From the NCBI GenBank assembly GCA_017463155.1, contig JAFTPT010000012.1:1-39813 (forward strand): a DNA stretch of 39,813 nt, written 5' to 3'. The notes beneath the pieces are model-generated. The model worked only from the letters and a program-made list of their open reading frames with translations, made no database searches and was not told the origin of the DNA. Positions within the stretch are counted from its first letter, which is position 1; the number at the start of each line of letters is the position of its first letter. Shown here piece by piece: positions 25,816-33,734 of this stretch. The stretch comes from Blautia sp. Its GTDB lineage: Bacteria > Bacillota > Clostridia > Lachnospirales > Lachnospiraceae. Both the position numbers and the translations under genes were made by a program.

Positions 25816-26061
25816 ATGATACTTGTGGAGATACGGATCCCGGTTCTTCACGAAACCATTGATTTCCGGCTCAGGGAAGACGGGACGGCCGATGATATCC
25901 GGCGGTCGCTCCTTCGGAGCCTGCGGATGATGACACATGAGGACGGACCGGACGAGGACGGATTCGTCCTGCTGGACGCGGACAGCGGCCGGATCCTTTC
26001 CGGCGGCCGGACGATGAAGGAATGCGGGATCAGAAACGGCAGCAGCCTGATGCTGCTGTAG
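25816..26061 (+). CDS. esaB: EsaB/YukD ubiquitin-like T7SS accessory protein
   Basis: An 81-residue protein of the YukD family (PF08817), length and fold as expected: a first strand pair (LVEIRIPVLHETIDFRLRED), a helix (ADDIRRSLLRSLRM), a strand with the LLDADSGRIL turn, and the ending CGIRNGSSLMLL typical of beta-grasp folds. It is encoded right after the EssC-like ATPase, as in other T7SSb loci, where EsaB is a small cytoplasmic regulator or assembly factor. AGAGGAAAAG precedes the ATG at 25816. Confidence 0.88.
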   Translation: MILVEIRIPVLHETIDFRLREDGTADDIRRSLLRSLRMMTHEDGPDEDGFVLLDADSGRILSGGRTMKECGIRNGSSLMLL

Positions 26062-26078
26062 GAAAGAAGGGACAGAAT

Positions 26079-26378
26079 ATGGGAGTAATCCGCGTCGACC
26101 CGGACCGGATCCGGTCCGGATGGGAGGAGACGGGAAGACGGCAGGAGGAGCTGCGGCAGCAGATCGAAGAGCTCAGGGCGGCAGTCGGTGCTCTGGCTGC
26201 GGGCTGGAGCGGGGAAGCGGCCTCGCAGTTTGAGACAAGGGTCCTGGAAGGGCTGGCCTCTTTTGAAAAGATCTGTGCGGATCTGGAAAATCTGTATGCG
26301 TGGGAGGACCGGATCATTACTACGTTCCAGAGGGAGGAAGCGGCGGCAGGCGGACTTGTCAGCAGGGCGGCCGTATAG
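26079..26378 (+). CDS. WXG100-family protein A
   Basis: A 99-residue helical-hairpin protein. The WXG motif is W-S-G (GWSGEAASQFE, about 44-54) at the turn between a helix rich in E/R (EETGRRQEELRQQIEEL) and a second helix. Such proteins form four-helix dimers and are either secreted by or help secretion through T7SS. An AAGGG ribosome site lies seven bases upstream of ATG 26079; the frame is open further upstream but has no ribosome site. First of five in a row. No signal peptide. Confidence 0.88.
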   Translation: MGVIRVDPDRIRSGWEETGRRQEELRQQIEELRAAVGALAAGWSGEAASQFETRVLEGLASFEKICADLENLYAWEDRIITTFQREEAAAGGLVSRAAV

Positions 26379-26395
26379 AGGAGGAAGAGAACAAC

Positions 26396-26713
26396 ATGGA
26401 TATTCAGCTTAAGGTATCTCCGGAGCAGATCGTAAAAAAGGCAGATGAGATACAGGGAACTCTCGGAAACATCCGGAGGTCCCTGCAGGGCCTCGAAAGC
26501 AGCTGGAACGCCTGCCACCGGAGCTGGGAAGGCGAAGCGGCCGCGCGGCATATCGCCCTGCAGAAGCAGATCCAGCAGGAGGCATTCCGGGTGCTTCGGC
26601 AGATGGAAAAGTGGCCGGGCCAGATGTGCGTCATGGCGGGCGTCTACCGGAAGGCCGAAGCCGAGGCTTCGGAGGAAGCCGGTATGCTGCCCGGAGACAT
26701 CCTTGTTTCATAG
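26396..26713 (+). CDS. WXG100-family protein B
   Basis: A 105-residue protein with the motif SWEGEAAARH (about 43-52) between two helices (PEQIVKKADEIQGTLGNIRR and KQIQQEAFRVLRQMEKWPGQ). It starts at ATG 26396 behind GAGGAGGAAGAG. The N-terminus IQLKVSPEQI resembles that of the fifth protein in the array (IILKVSSDKL), suggesting a common ancestor. A C-terminal YxxxE-like piece (YRKAEAEASEEAG) is present, similar to T7SS export tails. Likely a secreted substrate or partner. Confidence 0.88.
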   Translation: MDIQLKVSPEQIVKKADEIQGTLGNIRRSLQGLESSWNACHRSWEGEAAARHIALQKQIQQEAFRVLRQMEKWPGQMCVMAGVYRKAEAEASEEAGMLPGDILVS

Positions 26714-26777
26714 GATCGTACTTTGTGTACTGTTCCTGTGAAGCAAAACCGCTACCAAGGAAGGAAATACAAAAGAG

Positions 26778-27101
26778 ATGAAAACAGAGTATCAGATCTA
26801 CATGGATTACAAGAAGACACTGCAGCAGGCGGATCACCTGAGCCGTGCCGGCAAGGATCTGATCAGGGCGGCAGATCAGACGGCCGCGGGGATCTTTTCC
26901 GGAACCGGCTCCGCATGGAAGGGAACCTCTGCAGGGATTTTCAGCAGTAAGGGAAAAAGCCTGCGGCAGAAGATCCGCCGCAGCGGGAACGACCTGTGCG
27001 GGGCGGCGGATGTGATCCGCAGGACCGCGTCGAATCTCTACCGGGCGGAGATGCAGGCCCTCGCGATCGCCCGGACAAGGAACCGTGAGACAATGGATTA
27101 A
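26778..27101 (+). CDS. Divergent WXG100-like protein C
   Basis: A 107-residue small helical protein with a less typical WXG-like turn (SAWKGTSAGIFSSKGK, about 46-61). It differs most from the other four: it opens MKTEYQIYMDYKKTLQQADH and its second half is basic (LRQKIRRSGNDL). It may be a helper for an effector rather than a true WXG100. AAGGAAGG precedes ATG 26778 by several bases. The 64 bases before it hold no gene. Confidence 0.7.
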   Translation: MKTEYQIYMDYKKTLQQADHLSRAGKDLIRAADQTAAGIFSGTGSAWKGTSAGIFSSKGKSLRQKIRRSGNDLCGAADVIRRTASNLYRAEMQALAIARTRNRETMD

Positions 27102-27120
27102 ATGCAGAAAGGAAAACGAT

Positions 27121-27420
27121 ATGGCAGCAGAGATCAGAGTGACCAGTGCGGCCCTCCGCAGCCGGAGAGAGGAACTGGAACAGGCGAACGGACAATTCAG
27201 GGAGCTTCTGGAGAGACTGGAGAGTACGGTGGGCATGCTTGCCGCCAGCTGGGAAGGAGAGTCCCATGACGCGTTTTACCAGGCCTTCAAGGAGGACCGG
27301 GGAAAGATGGACCTGTTTTCCGACACGGTCCGTGCCTACGGAGCGACACTGGATAATATGATCAACAAATACGAGGCGGCAGAGAAAGCCAACACGATTC
27401 TGGCGAGAAGCCGCGCATGA
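27121..27420 (+). CDS. WXG100-family protein D (EsxA-like)
   Basis: A 99-residue protein, the most canonical of the group: IRVTSAALRSRREELEQANG, the turn LAASWEGESHDAFYQAFKED (WEG at about 44-46) and a second helix ending in LDNMINKYEAAEKAN. The YEAAEKA tail fits the Y-x3-D/E pattern of T7SS export signals. AAAGGAAAACGAT precedes ATG 27121. The frame is open upstream, but homology starts here. It is a likely secreted EsxA-type substrate. Confidence 0.92.
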   Translation: MAAEIRVTSAALRSRREELEQANGQFRELLERLESTVGMLAASWEGESHDAFYQAFKEDRGKMDLFSDTVRAYGATLDNMINKYEAAEKANTILARSRA

Positions 27421-27434
27421 AAGGAGAGGATCAC

Positions 27435-27752
27435 ATGGCGATCATTCTTAAGGTATCATCGGACAAGCTTCTGGCGGCAGCCTCCACGCTGTCGGACCAG
27501 GGCGGGGAACTGAAAACACTGACGGACCGGATGCTGAACCTGATCGGGGAGATCTCCGCGGATATGTGGAGCGGTGAGGCGGCTCTTTCGTATAAAACGA
27601 AATTTGCGGCGCTGTCCGGCGACATGGCCAGGATCCACGCCATGATCAGGGAACATGTGACTGATCTGCAGGGCATCGCAAGAACCTATCAGACGACAGA
27701 AACCGAGAACCAGGAACTCTCCGGAGCGCTTGCATCGGATGTCATCTTGTGA
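27435..27752 (+). CDS. WXG100-family protein E
   Basis: A 105-residue protein with the turn DMWSGEAALSYKTKF (WSG at about 45-47). AAAGGAGAGG lies nine bases before ATG 27435. The C-terminal helix contains YQTTETENQEL, compatible with a Y-x3-E export tail. It is the last gene of the T7SS-like locus; the stop codon overlaps the predicted promoter of the next operon, and no terminator is obvious. Confidence 0.9.
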   Translation: MAIILKVSSDKLLAAASTLSDQGGELKTLTDRMLNLIGEISADMWSGEAALSYKTKFAALSGDMARIHAMIREHVTDLQGIARTYQTTETENQELSGALASDVIL

Positions 27753-27758
27753 TAAAAT
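27750..27758 (+). promoter_or_regulatory. Extended -10 promoter of mgtE
   Basis: TG-A-TAAAAT at 27750-27758 is an extended -10 box. A weak TTGCAT (27730-27735) lies 17 bases upstream. Transcription from here would give a leader of about 200 bases. Confidence 0.5.
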
Positions 27759-27764
27759 GAATAA

Positions 27765-27967
27765 AAAATGATAAGGCAGGTGAACAGAGTGGACAGTTGT
27801 GATAGTCATGGTCGAAGTAGAAATACGGATGGGATCCGGCAGGCTGCTGACATCATACAGCGGCTGTCTTTTCTGTCGCCTGCGGACATTTTCTCCATGT
27901 GAGCAGTGCGCGTAAGCGGCAGTCTGGTTCCGTCCGTTCGTGAATGAGGCGAAAGGAGGAAACGGAC
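27765..27967 (+). promoter_or_regulatory. Long untranslated leader of mgtE, structure of unknown type
   Basis: About 200 bases without a convincing gene. An 8-bp stem with two G-T pairs (27842-27849 with 27858-27865) is followed by the T-rich GTCTTTTCTG. Many Firmicute mgtE genes have a magnesium riboswitch here (M-box), but I do not find its conserved sequence. A plain leader or another kind of sensor is equally possible. Confidence 0.3.
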
Positions 27968-29407
27968 ATGGATGAAGAGCGTGTAAACACGGAAGAACAG
28001 TCCGAGAATGAAGTGAATCTGCAAAGACCGAATTACAGGGGAGATATTATCCGGATCATCCGGAGCAATGCCTCCCCTAAAGCTATGAGCTACAAGCTCA
28101 GCGATTACCATGAGAACGATATCGCGGAAGTTCTTCCCGACCTGACACCGGCGGAAAGGCGCAAGCTCTATATCGTGATGGACATGGGGGTCCTTGCAGA
28201 TATTTTTGAGTACCTGGATGAAGACCAGGCAAGCGCCTATCTGTCCGAAATGGACATCAAGAAGGCGGCTGCCATCCTGTCCGGTATGGAATCGGACACG
28301 GCCGTGGACGTGCTGCGTGAGATCGAAAAGGAGCGCCGGGCGCTTTTGATCGAGCTGATGGATGAGGATTCGCGCAAGGACCTGCGGCTGGTCGCCTCGT
28401 TCGATGACGACGAGATCGGCAGCAGGATGAGCATGAACTATATTGTCATCCGCGAGAACCTGACGATCAAACAGGCTATGAGCTCCCTGATCGAGCAGGC
28501 TTCCGAAAATGACAATATCTCGACATTGTTCGTCGTCGATGAGACGGGCTCCTTCTACGGGGCGGTCGACCTGAAGGAACTGATCATCGCCCGCCAGGGA
28601 ACGGAGCTGGAATCGCTGATCGTGACTTCCTATCCGTATGTGTACGGGTATGAGAGCATCGATGACTGTATCGAAAAACTGAAAGACTATTCCGAGGACT
28701 CGATCCCGGTCCTTGACAACAGCAACCACCTGCTCGGCGTCATCACCTCCCAGAGCATCATCGAGGTCGTGGACGATGAGATGGGTGAGGATTACGCAAG
28801 ACTTGCCGGTCTGACCGCAGAGGAGGATCTGAAGGAGCCGCTGAAGGACAGCCTCAAAAAACGTCTTCCCTGGCTTCTGACCCTGCTGGTGCTCGGCATG
28901 CTGGTATCGACGGTGGTCGGCGCGTTCGAGAACGTGGTATCCCAGCTGACGCTGATCATGGCTTTCCAGTCACTGATCCTTGACATGGCCGGTAACGTGG
29001 GTACCCAGTCCCTGGCTGTAACGATCCGCGTCCTGATGGACGAGTCGCTTTCCGGCAAGCAGAAGATCGGCCTTGTACTTAAGGAAGTCCGTATCGGTTT
29101 ATGCAACGGCCTGCTGCTCGGCAGTCTCTCGTTCGGGATCGTAGGCCTGTACATCATGATGCTCAAAGGACATACGGCCGGTTTTTCCTTCCTGGTTTCC
29201 GGCTGTATCGGCGCATCGCTTCTGGTGGCCATGATCTTTTCGAGCGCGGTGGGAACGCTGATCCCGCTGTTTTTCAAGAAGATCAACGTGGACCCGGCCG
29301 TGGCTTCGGGCCCGCTGATCACGACCATCAACGACCTGGTGGCCGTCATTGCCTACTACGGTCTGAGCTGGCTGCTGCTGATCCAGACCTTCCGGCTGGC
29401 CGGGTGA
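27968..29407 (+). CDS. mgtE: Magnesium transporter MgtE
   Basis: A 479-residue Mg2+ channel. The N-terminal helical domain (DLTPAERRKLYIVMDMGVLADIF) is followed by a CBS pair (about 140-265) with a typical ending NHLLGVITSQSIIEV; these cytoplasmic domains sense Mg2+ and gate the pore. The membrane domain of five helices starts near 300 and includes ILDMAGNVGTQSLAVTIR, a pore block common to MgtE. GGAGG lies eight bases before ATG 27968; an upstream in-frame ATG (27944) has no ribosome site. Length and order match the family. Confidence 0.95.
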   Translation: MDEERVNTEEQSENEVNLQRPNYRGDIIRIIRSNASPKAMSYKLSDYHENDIAEVLPDLTPAERRKLYIVMDMGVLADIFEYLDEDQASAYLSEMDIKKAAAILSGMESDTAVDVLREIEKERRALLIELMDEDSRKDLRLVASFDDDEIGSRMSMNYIVIRENLTIKQAMSSLIEQASENDNISTLFVVDETGSFYGAVDLKELIIARQGTELESLIVTSYPYVYGYESIDDCIEKLKDYSEDSIPVLDNSNHLLGVITSQSIIEVVDDEMGEDYARLAGLTAEEDLKEPLKDSLKKRLPWLLTLLVLGMLVSTVVGAFENVVSQLTLIMAFQSLILDMAGNVGTQSLAVTIRVLMDESLSGKQKIGLVLKEVRIGLCNGLLLGSLSFGIVGLYIMMLKGHTAGFSFLVSGCIGASLLVAMIFSSAVGTLIPLFFKKINVDPAVASGPLITTINDLVAVIAYYGLSWLLLIQTFRLAG

Positions 29408-29415
29408 AATTCCTT

Positions 29416-29446
29416 TTTACAGAAGCCATCCTGTGCGTGCTATAAT
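29416..29446 (+). promoter_or_regulatory. Promoter of the DUF1002 gene
   Basis: A perfect TATAAT (29441-29446) with the extended TGC in front (29438-29440). The -35 box TTTACA (29416-29421) is 19 bases upstream. Confidence 0.78.
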
Positions 29447-29507
29447 GGGTGCAGATAAGGGAAAGGACCTTACCGAAAAGGATCATAATACAAAGGAGTA
29501 AAGAAAA

Positions 29508-31265
29508 ATGAAAAAGAGCAGGTTACTGGCGGCTGCGCTTTGCAGTCTCTGCCTTGTGGCGGGTGCGGTTCCGGCATCGGCAGACGGAATGAGAGTCGTT
29601 ACCCTTGGCGCTGACCTTACGGACGCCCAGAAACAGACCATGATGAAGTATTTCCGGGTCAATTCCGACGAAGTACAGGTCATGTACATCACCAACCAGG
29701 ATGAGCGCAATCATCTGGCCAATTATGTTCCTGCAAGCGTGATCGGTACCAGGACGGTCAGCTGCGCGTATGTCAAACCGACTTCCTCCGGCGGCATCAA
29801 GGTCCGTACGGCCAACCTCACATGGGTCACGGGCAACATGATCGCCACGACCCTTTCGACCTCCGGCGTCAAGAACTGTGAAGTCGTCGCGGCCTGCCCG
29901 TTCGAAGTATCCGGGACCGGTGCCCTCACCGGTATCCAGATGGCTTACGAGACGGCCAGCGGAACAAAGCTTGATGAGACCAAAAAGCAGATCGCCACGG
30001 AGGAGATCGTGGTCACCGGCAATCTGGCGGACGAGATCGGCAAGACGAACGCGACCAACGTTGTCAACAAGGCCAAGATCGAGGTCATCCAGAACGATGT
30101 GCAGAATGCGGACGAGATCTACAACATCGTCAACAACATCGTGCAGGAGAACAACCTCATCGTCAATCCGGAGCAGATGGACAAGATCGTAGCCCTGCTG
30201 GAGGAGATCGCCGAGCAGAATTACGAATATGAGGATATGCAGGAGACCCTCGAGCACATCGATGAGAATGTTTCCGGCGAGGTCGTCGACGCCTCCGAAC
30301 TCGAAGAGGATGAGGAGGAACTGGTCGAGGTACCGGATGAGGACAGCATCATGAACGACCTGGATGAGAGCGTTCTCGGTGCCGACGTCGTGGAGAGCTC
30401 CACGGAGGATCCGACCCTTGAAGAAGAGACCGGCATGGACGACGAGGGATTTGAGACCTTTACCTTCGAGGACGACGGAGAAGGCGAGGAATTCGTGGAC
30501 GTTCCGGACGATACGGTCGATATGGAGACAGACGGCGGCGAGGCTCCGGTCGATGTGATCGATGAGGACGGCAATGTCGTCGAGATTCCGGATGAGGAGC
30601 CCTCCGAGGATGGAATGGAAGAGTTCCCGGATGATTTCGAAGAGCCGGCCGTGGAGAATGCACAGACAGTGACCGGCACCGACAAGGATTCCATGATCGC
30701 GTCCCTGAGCGAGCAGACCAGATCGCAGTATGACAAGGCCGTCAAGTTCTGCGAGGGCGAATACCAGGCCAATGATGCTTCTCTGTATGAAGCGATGGGC
30801 GACGGATTCGCGCGTGCCGCAACGGTCGCTGATCCGACCGCAGCCACAAAGCTCTCCGATGCCATCGAACAGCTGTATCTCGGCATCCTGGTCAACGGAA
30901 CAGGCTCTTATGTCCCGAACGGTACCGAAAAATACATGTCCACCGAGCTGAACATGATCAATGAAAGCCTCAGGAAGCTGTTCGGCATCGACGGAATGAC
31001 GGTCGATCCCGGACAGGAGGATATCCTGGTCAATGTGGACGCCCAGACCAGACAGCTTCTGTACAACGATACCATCCGTTTCTTCGAGAGAATGTACGGG
31101 GAAGAGACCTTTGCCGAGGAGCCTGCCTATGAAGAGGCGGCACCGGTGGAGGAGACCTACGAGGAGTCCTATGATGTTCCGGAGGAGACTTACGAGGATT
31201 CCTACGAGGATTCCTACGACGAAGAGTATTATGACTACGAAGGAGATTCCGACGAAGAGTGGTAA
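29508..31265 (+). CDS. Secreted DUF1002-family protein with acidic insert and Tyr/Glu-rich tail
   Basis: A 585-residue exported protein. A signal peptide covers residues 1-25 (cut after ASA). The DUF1002 (YpuA-like) core is MRVVTLGADLTDAQKQTMM, with ERNHLANYVPASVIGTRTVSCAYV and the later ELNMINESLRKLFG. Between about residues 257 and 384 there is a long stretch dominated by Asp and Glu, and the last 50 residues are rich in Tyr, Glu and Asp (EETYEDSYEDSYDEEYYDY). No LPxTG, membrane anchor or SH3 domain is seen, so it may be released or held by charge. DUF1002 function is unknown. It has its own promoter but follows mgtE by 100 bases. AAAGGAGT precedes the start. Confidence 0.9.
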   Translation: MKKSRLLAAALCSLCLVAGAVPASADGMRVVTLGADLTDAQKQTMMKYFRVNSDEVQVMYITNQDERNHLANYVPASVIGTRTVSCAYVKPTSSGGIKVRTANLTWVTGNMIATTLSTSGVKNCEVVAACPFEVSGTGALTGIQMAYETASGTKLDETKKQIATEEIVVTGNLADEIGKTNATNVVNKAKIEVIQNDVQNADEIYNIVNNIVQENNLIVNPEQMDKIVALLEEIAEQNYEYEDMQETLEHIDENVSGEVVDASELEEDEEELVEVPDEDSIMNDLDESVLGADVVESSTEDPTLEEETGMDDEGFETFTFEDDGEGEEFVDVPDDTVDMETDGGEAPVDVIDEDGNVVEIPDEEPSEDGMEEFPDDFEEPAVENAQTVTGTDKDSMIASLSEQTRSQYDKAVKFCEGEYQANDASLYEAMGDGFARAATVADPTAATKLSDAIEQLYLGILVNGTGSYVPNGTEKYMSTELNMINESLRKLFGIDGMTVDPGQEDILVNVDAQTRQLLYNDTIRFFERMYGEETFAEEPAYEEAAPVEETYEESYDVPEETYEDSYEDSYDEEYYDYEGDSDEEW

Positions 31266-31285
31266 ACTGACCCCTTAAAAATTAT

Positions 31286-31319
31286 AAAAACTGGCCATTG
31301 AAAAATGGCCAGTTTTTTT
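31286..31319 (+). terminator. Terminator after the DUF1002 gene
   Basis: A 14-bp stem (core CTGGCCATT / AATGGCCAG) closing a GAAA loop, followed by seven T's. The A-rich left side could also end transcription from the other strand. Confidence 0.95.
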
Positions 31320-31357
31320 GTATCATTCTTTCAACTTAGAGGAAAGGCAGTGATGAC

Positions 31358-31960
31358 ATGAACAGACAGGACACATTAACGATGAGACTTGCACAGACGG
31401 CGCTTCTTGCGGCCCTGAGCTTTGTTGCATTCACATTCCTTCAGATCAGGATACCGGTTCCGGGCGGGGATGCGACATCGCTTCACATCGGGAACGCTTT
31501 CTGTGTTCTGGGGGCGCTGCTTCTCGGAGGATGGTACGGCGGGATCGCGGGGGCCGTCGGCATGACGATCGCGGATCTGATCGATCCGGTATACATCACG
31601 GTCGCTCCGAAGACGTTTGTCCTGAAGCTCTGCATCGGACTGATCACCGGTCTGGTCGCGCACAGGATCGCCCGCATCAACGACAGCACGGACAAAAAAT
31701 ACGTCTTCAGATGGAGCGTGATCGCTTCCGTCGCGGGACTTGGCTTTAATGTGATCGCGGATCCGCTGGTCGGATATTTCTACAAGCAGTATGTGCTGGG
31801 TCAGCCCCAGCAGATGGCGGACGCGCTGGCGAAGATGAGCGCGGTCGCGACCTTTGTGAACGCCGTGGCCTCGGTGGCGCTCGTGGCCGTGGTCTACAAC
31901 GCACTGCGGCCGGCCCTGATCCGGATGCAGATCCTGAAGGTGAAGCCGCAGGAGACCTGA
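31358..31960 (+). CDS. ECF transporter S component
   Basis: A 200-residue membrane protein with about five or six helices. Family blocks are LAQTALLAALSFVAFTFLQI, the substrate-site-like stretch GGDATSLHIGNAFCVLGALLLGG, and GAVGMTIADLIDP. It binds the small molecule to be imported and needs the EcfA1-EcfA2-EcfT module, part of which is encoded at the left end of this window. The substrate cannot be read from sequence; related S components carry vitamins such as riboflavin or other small cofactors. The ATG at 31358 follows a GAGGAAAGG. It lies alone between two terminators. Confidence 0.85.
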   Translation: MNRQDTLTMRLAQTALLAALSFVAFTFLQIRIPVPGGDATSLHIGNAFCVLGALLLGGWYGGIAGAVGMTIADLIDPVYITVAPKTFVLKLCIGLITGLVAHRIARINDSTDKKYVFRWSVIASVAGLGFNVIADPLVGYFYKQYVLGQPQQMADALAKMSAVATFVNAVASVALVAVVYNALRPALIRMQILKVKPQET

Positions 31961-31984
31961 TAAAGAAAGTATAAATGTCTTGAG

Positions 31985-32017
31985 AGAGGACGGCCGGAAG
32001 GCCATCCTCTTCTTTTT
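31985..32017 (+). terminator. Terminator after the S component gene
   Basis: AGAGGA-C-GGCC (31985-31995) pairs with GGCC-A-TCCTCT (32000-32010) except for one C-A mismatch, with a GGAA loop and a TCTTTTT tail. Confidence 0.88.
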
Positions 32018-32024
32018 GTTTCTA

Positions 32025-32054
32025 TTGCGGAGGCATGGGTTTCTGTGATAGAAT
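32025..32054 (+). promoter_or_regulatory. Promoter of the RlmI-type methyltransferase operon
   Basis: TAGAAT (32049-32054) with an extended TGA in front, and a weak TTGCGG (32025-32030) 18 bases upstream. It overlaps the end of the preceding terminator region. Confidence 0.55.
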
Positions 32055-32108
32055 AGGTGGATAATAATCCGGATGGTTCTTTTTTCGATCCGGCAGGGAG
32101 ATGAACAG

Positions 32109-33311
32109 ATGAGTTTTGCAGTCGTAACCCTCAAAAAGGGAGAGGGAAGGCTTCTGAAATCCGGAGGCATGTGGATCTTTGACAATGAGATCGCCAGCAT
32201 CATGGGAAGCTTTTCCGACGGGGATATCGTACTGGTCCGCGATCATGACGGATATCCGCTCGGCAAGGGTTTTATCAATACCAATTCAAAGATCGCCGTT
32301 CGCATCCTGACAAGGGATGAGCATCAGTCGATCGATGCGCTCTGGATGGAGCAGCGTGTCAGTGACGCTTGGGAGTACCGGCGCCGCACCGTGGATACGG
32401 GAAGCTGCCGGATCCTGTTCGGGGAAGCGGATTTTGTTCCCGGTTTTGTGGCGGACAAGTTTGAGGATGTCCTGGTGGTCCAGTCCCTGGCGCTGGGGAT
32501 CGACAGATGGAAGCAGACGCTTGTCGATGCGCTCATCAAGGTCCTTTCGGAGGACGGGATCCGGATCCGGGGCGTGTACGAGAGAAGTGACGCCAAGGTC
32601 CGGACGCAGGAAGGCATGGAGCTCCATAAGGGATTTATCGGTCCGGAGTTCCCCACCACCGTGGAGATCGTGGAGAACGGCGTCCGCTACGAGGTGGACG
32701 TGAAGGACGGCCAGAAGACAGGCTTTTTCCTGGACCAGAAATACAACCGGCTGGCGATCCAGAAGCTGTGCCGGGGCGCGGATGTGCTGGATTGCTTTAC
32801 GCATACCGGCTCCTTTGCCCTGAATGCGGGTATTGCCGGAGCGGCCAGTGTCCTGGGCATCGACGCGTCGGAGCTGGCCGTCACACAGGCCAGGAAAAAC
32901 GCGGAACTGAACGGCCTGGCGGACAGGGTGAGCTTTTTCTGTGAGGACGTTTTTGCCCTGCTGCCGGCCTTTGAGGAGGAAGGGCGAAGCTTTGATGTGG
33001 TGATCCTGGATCCTCCGGCCTTTACCAAATCCAGGAATTCCGTAAAAAACGCTTCCAAAGGCTACAGGGAGATCAACCAGAGAGCCATGAAGCTTGTGAA
33101 GGAAGGCGGCTTTCTTGCCACCTGCTCCTGCTCGCATTTCATGACACAGGAGCTTTTTTCCCAGGTGATCGCCCAGGCGGCCCGAAGCGCGCACAGACGG
33201 CTGCGGCAGGTGGAGTTCCGCACCCAGGCGCCGGATCATCCGATCCTGTGGGCGGCGGATGAGTCCTATTATCTTAAGTTCTATATCTTCCAGATCCTTT
33301 CCGATCGCTGA
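32109..33311 (+). CDS. Class I SAM-dependent rRNA methyltransferase (RlmI-like)
   Basis: A 400-residue protein. An N-terminal PUA domain (about 1-75; KKGEGRLLKSGGMWIFDNEI) binds RNA. A central linker domain leads to a Rossmann methyltransferase: LDCFTHTGSFALNAG (motif I), ASELAVTQARKNAELNG, the catalytic motif LDPPAF and the late CSCSHFM block. This layout is that of RlmI/YccW, which makes 5-methylcytosine 1962 in 23S rRNA, though some relatives modify other sites. AGGGAG precedes the start at 32109; the frame stays open upstream to 32073, but homology begins at MSFAVVTLKKGE. Confidence 0.92.
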   Translation: MSFAVVTLKKGEGRLLKSGGMWIFDNEIASIMGSFSDGDIVLVRDHDGYPLGKGFINTNSKIAVRILTRDEHQSIDALWMEQRVSDAWEYRRRTVDTGSCRILFGEADFVPGFVADKFEDVLVVQSLALGIDRWKQTLVDALIKVLSEDGIRIRGVYERSDAKVRTQEGMELHKGFIGPEFPTTVEIVENGVRYEVDVKDGQKTGFFLDQKYNRLAIQKLCRGADVLDCFTHTGSFALNAGIAGAASVLGIDASELAVTQARKNAELNGLADRVSFFCEDVFALLPAFEEEGRSFDVVILDPPAFTKSRNSVKNASKGYREINQRAMKLVKEGGFLATCSCSHFMTQELFSQVIAQAARSAHRRLRQVEFRTQAPDHPILWAADESYYLKFYIFQILSDR

Positions 33312-33322
33312 GGAGGTGCGTG

Positions 33323-33733
33323 ATGAGAGAAAGATTCGAGCGTTTTATGCAGGGCAGATACGGGGTCGATCCCCTTGTGCGTTTTACGCTCAGCGCAGCC
33401 CTGGTGATGATCGTCCTGTCGTTCCTTCTGGTCCGGGTGCCGGTGGTGGGAAGCCTCTTCAATTTCCTGGGTATCCTCGGGATCGTATATACGTATTTCA
33501 GGATGTTCTCAAAGAACATTTCCGCCCGTTATGACGAGAACAGGAAATTTCTCGAGAAGACCGCGGGGCTCAGGCGGAAGCTGAACCGTGAAAAGAACCT
33601 GATGAACGAGCGGAAGATCAACCATATCTACACCTGTCCCGGATGCAAGGCAAAGCTCCGGGCACCAAAAGGAAAAGGAAAGATCGAGATCACCTGCCCC
33701 AAATGTCATACAAAGTTCGTGAAGAGGAGTTAA
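33323..33733 (+). CDS. Small membrane protein with a C-terminal zinc ribbon
   Basis: A 136-residue protein with two hydrophobic segments (about 22-42 and 44-60) and a cytoplasmic basic region. The C-terminal zinc ribbon has two Cys-x2-Cys motifs (TCPGCKAKLR and TCPKCHTKF). AGGAGG lies six bases upstream of ATG 33323. It is 11 bases after the methyltransferase gene and 1 base before the DUF5685 gene, so all are one operon. No function is known; it may recruit or sense something at the membrane for its partners. Confidence 0.85.
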   Translation: MRERFERFMQGRYGVDPLVRFTLSAALVMIVLSFLLVRVPVVGSLFNFLGILGIVYTYFRMFSKNISARYDENRKFLEKTAGLRRKLNREKNLMNERKINHIYTCPGCKAKLRAPKGKGKIEITCPKCHTKFVKRS

Positions 33734-33734
33734 G

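Noticed and set aside
27768-27902. 44-codon frame in the mgtE leader
   Set aside because: No ribosome site, no similarity, and it lies in a predicted untranslated leader.
27765-27967. Magnesium M-box riboswitch
   Set aside because: The conserved sequence blocks of the M-box are not visible; left as a leader of unknown type.
29508-31265. LPxTG-type wall anchor on the DUF1002 protein
   Set aside because: The C-terminus has no LPxTG, hydrophobic helix or basic tail.
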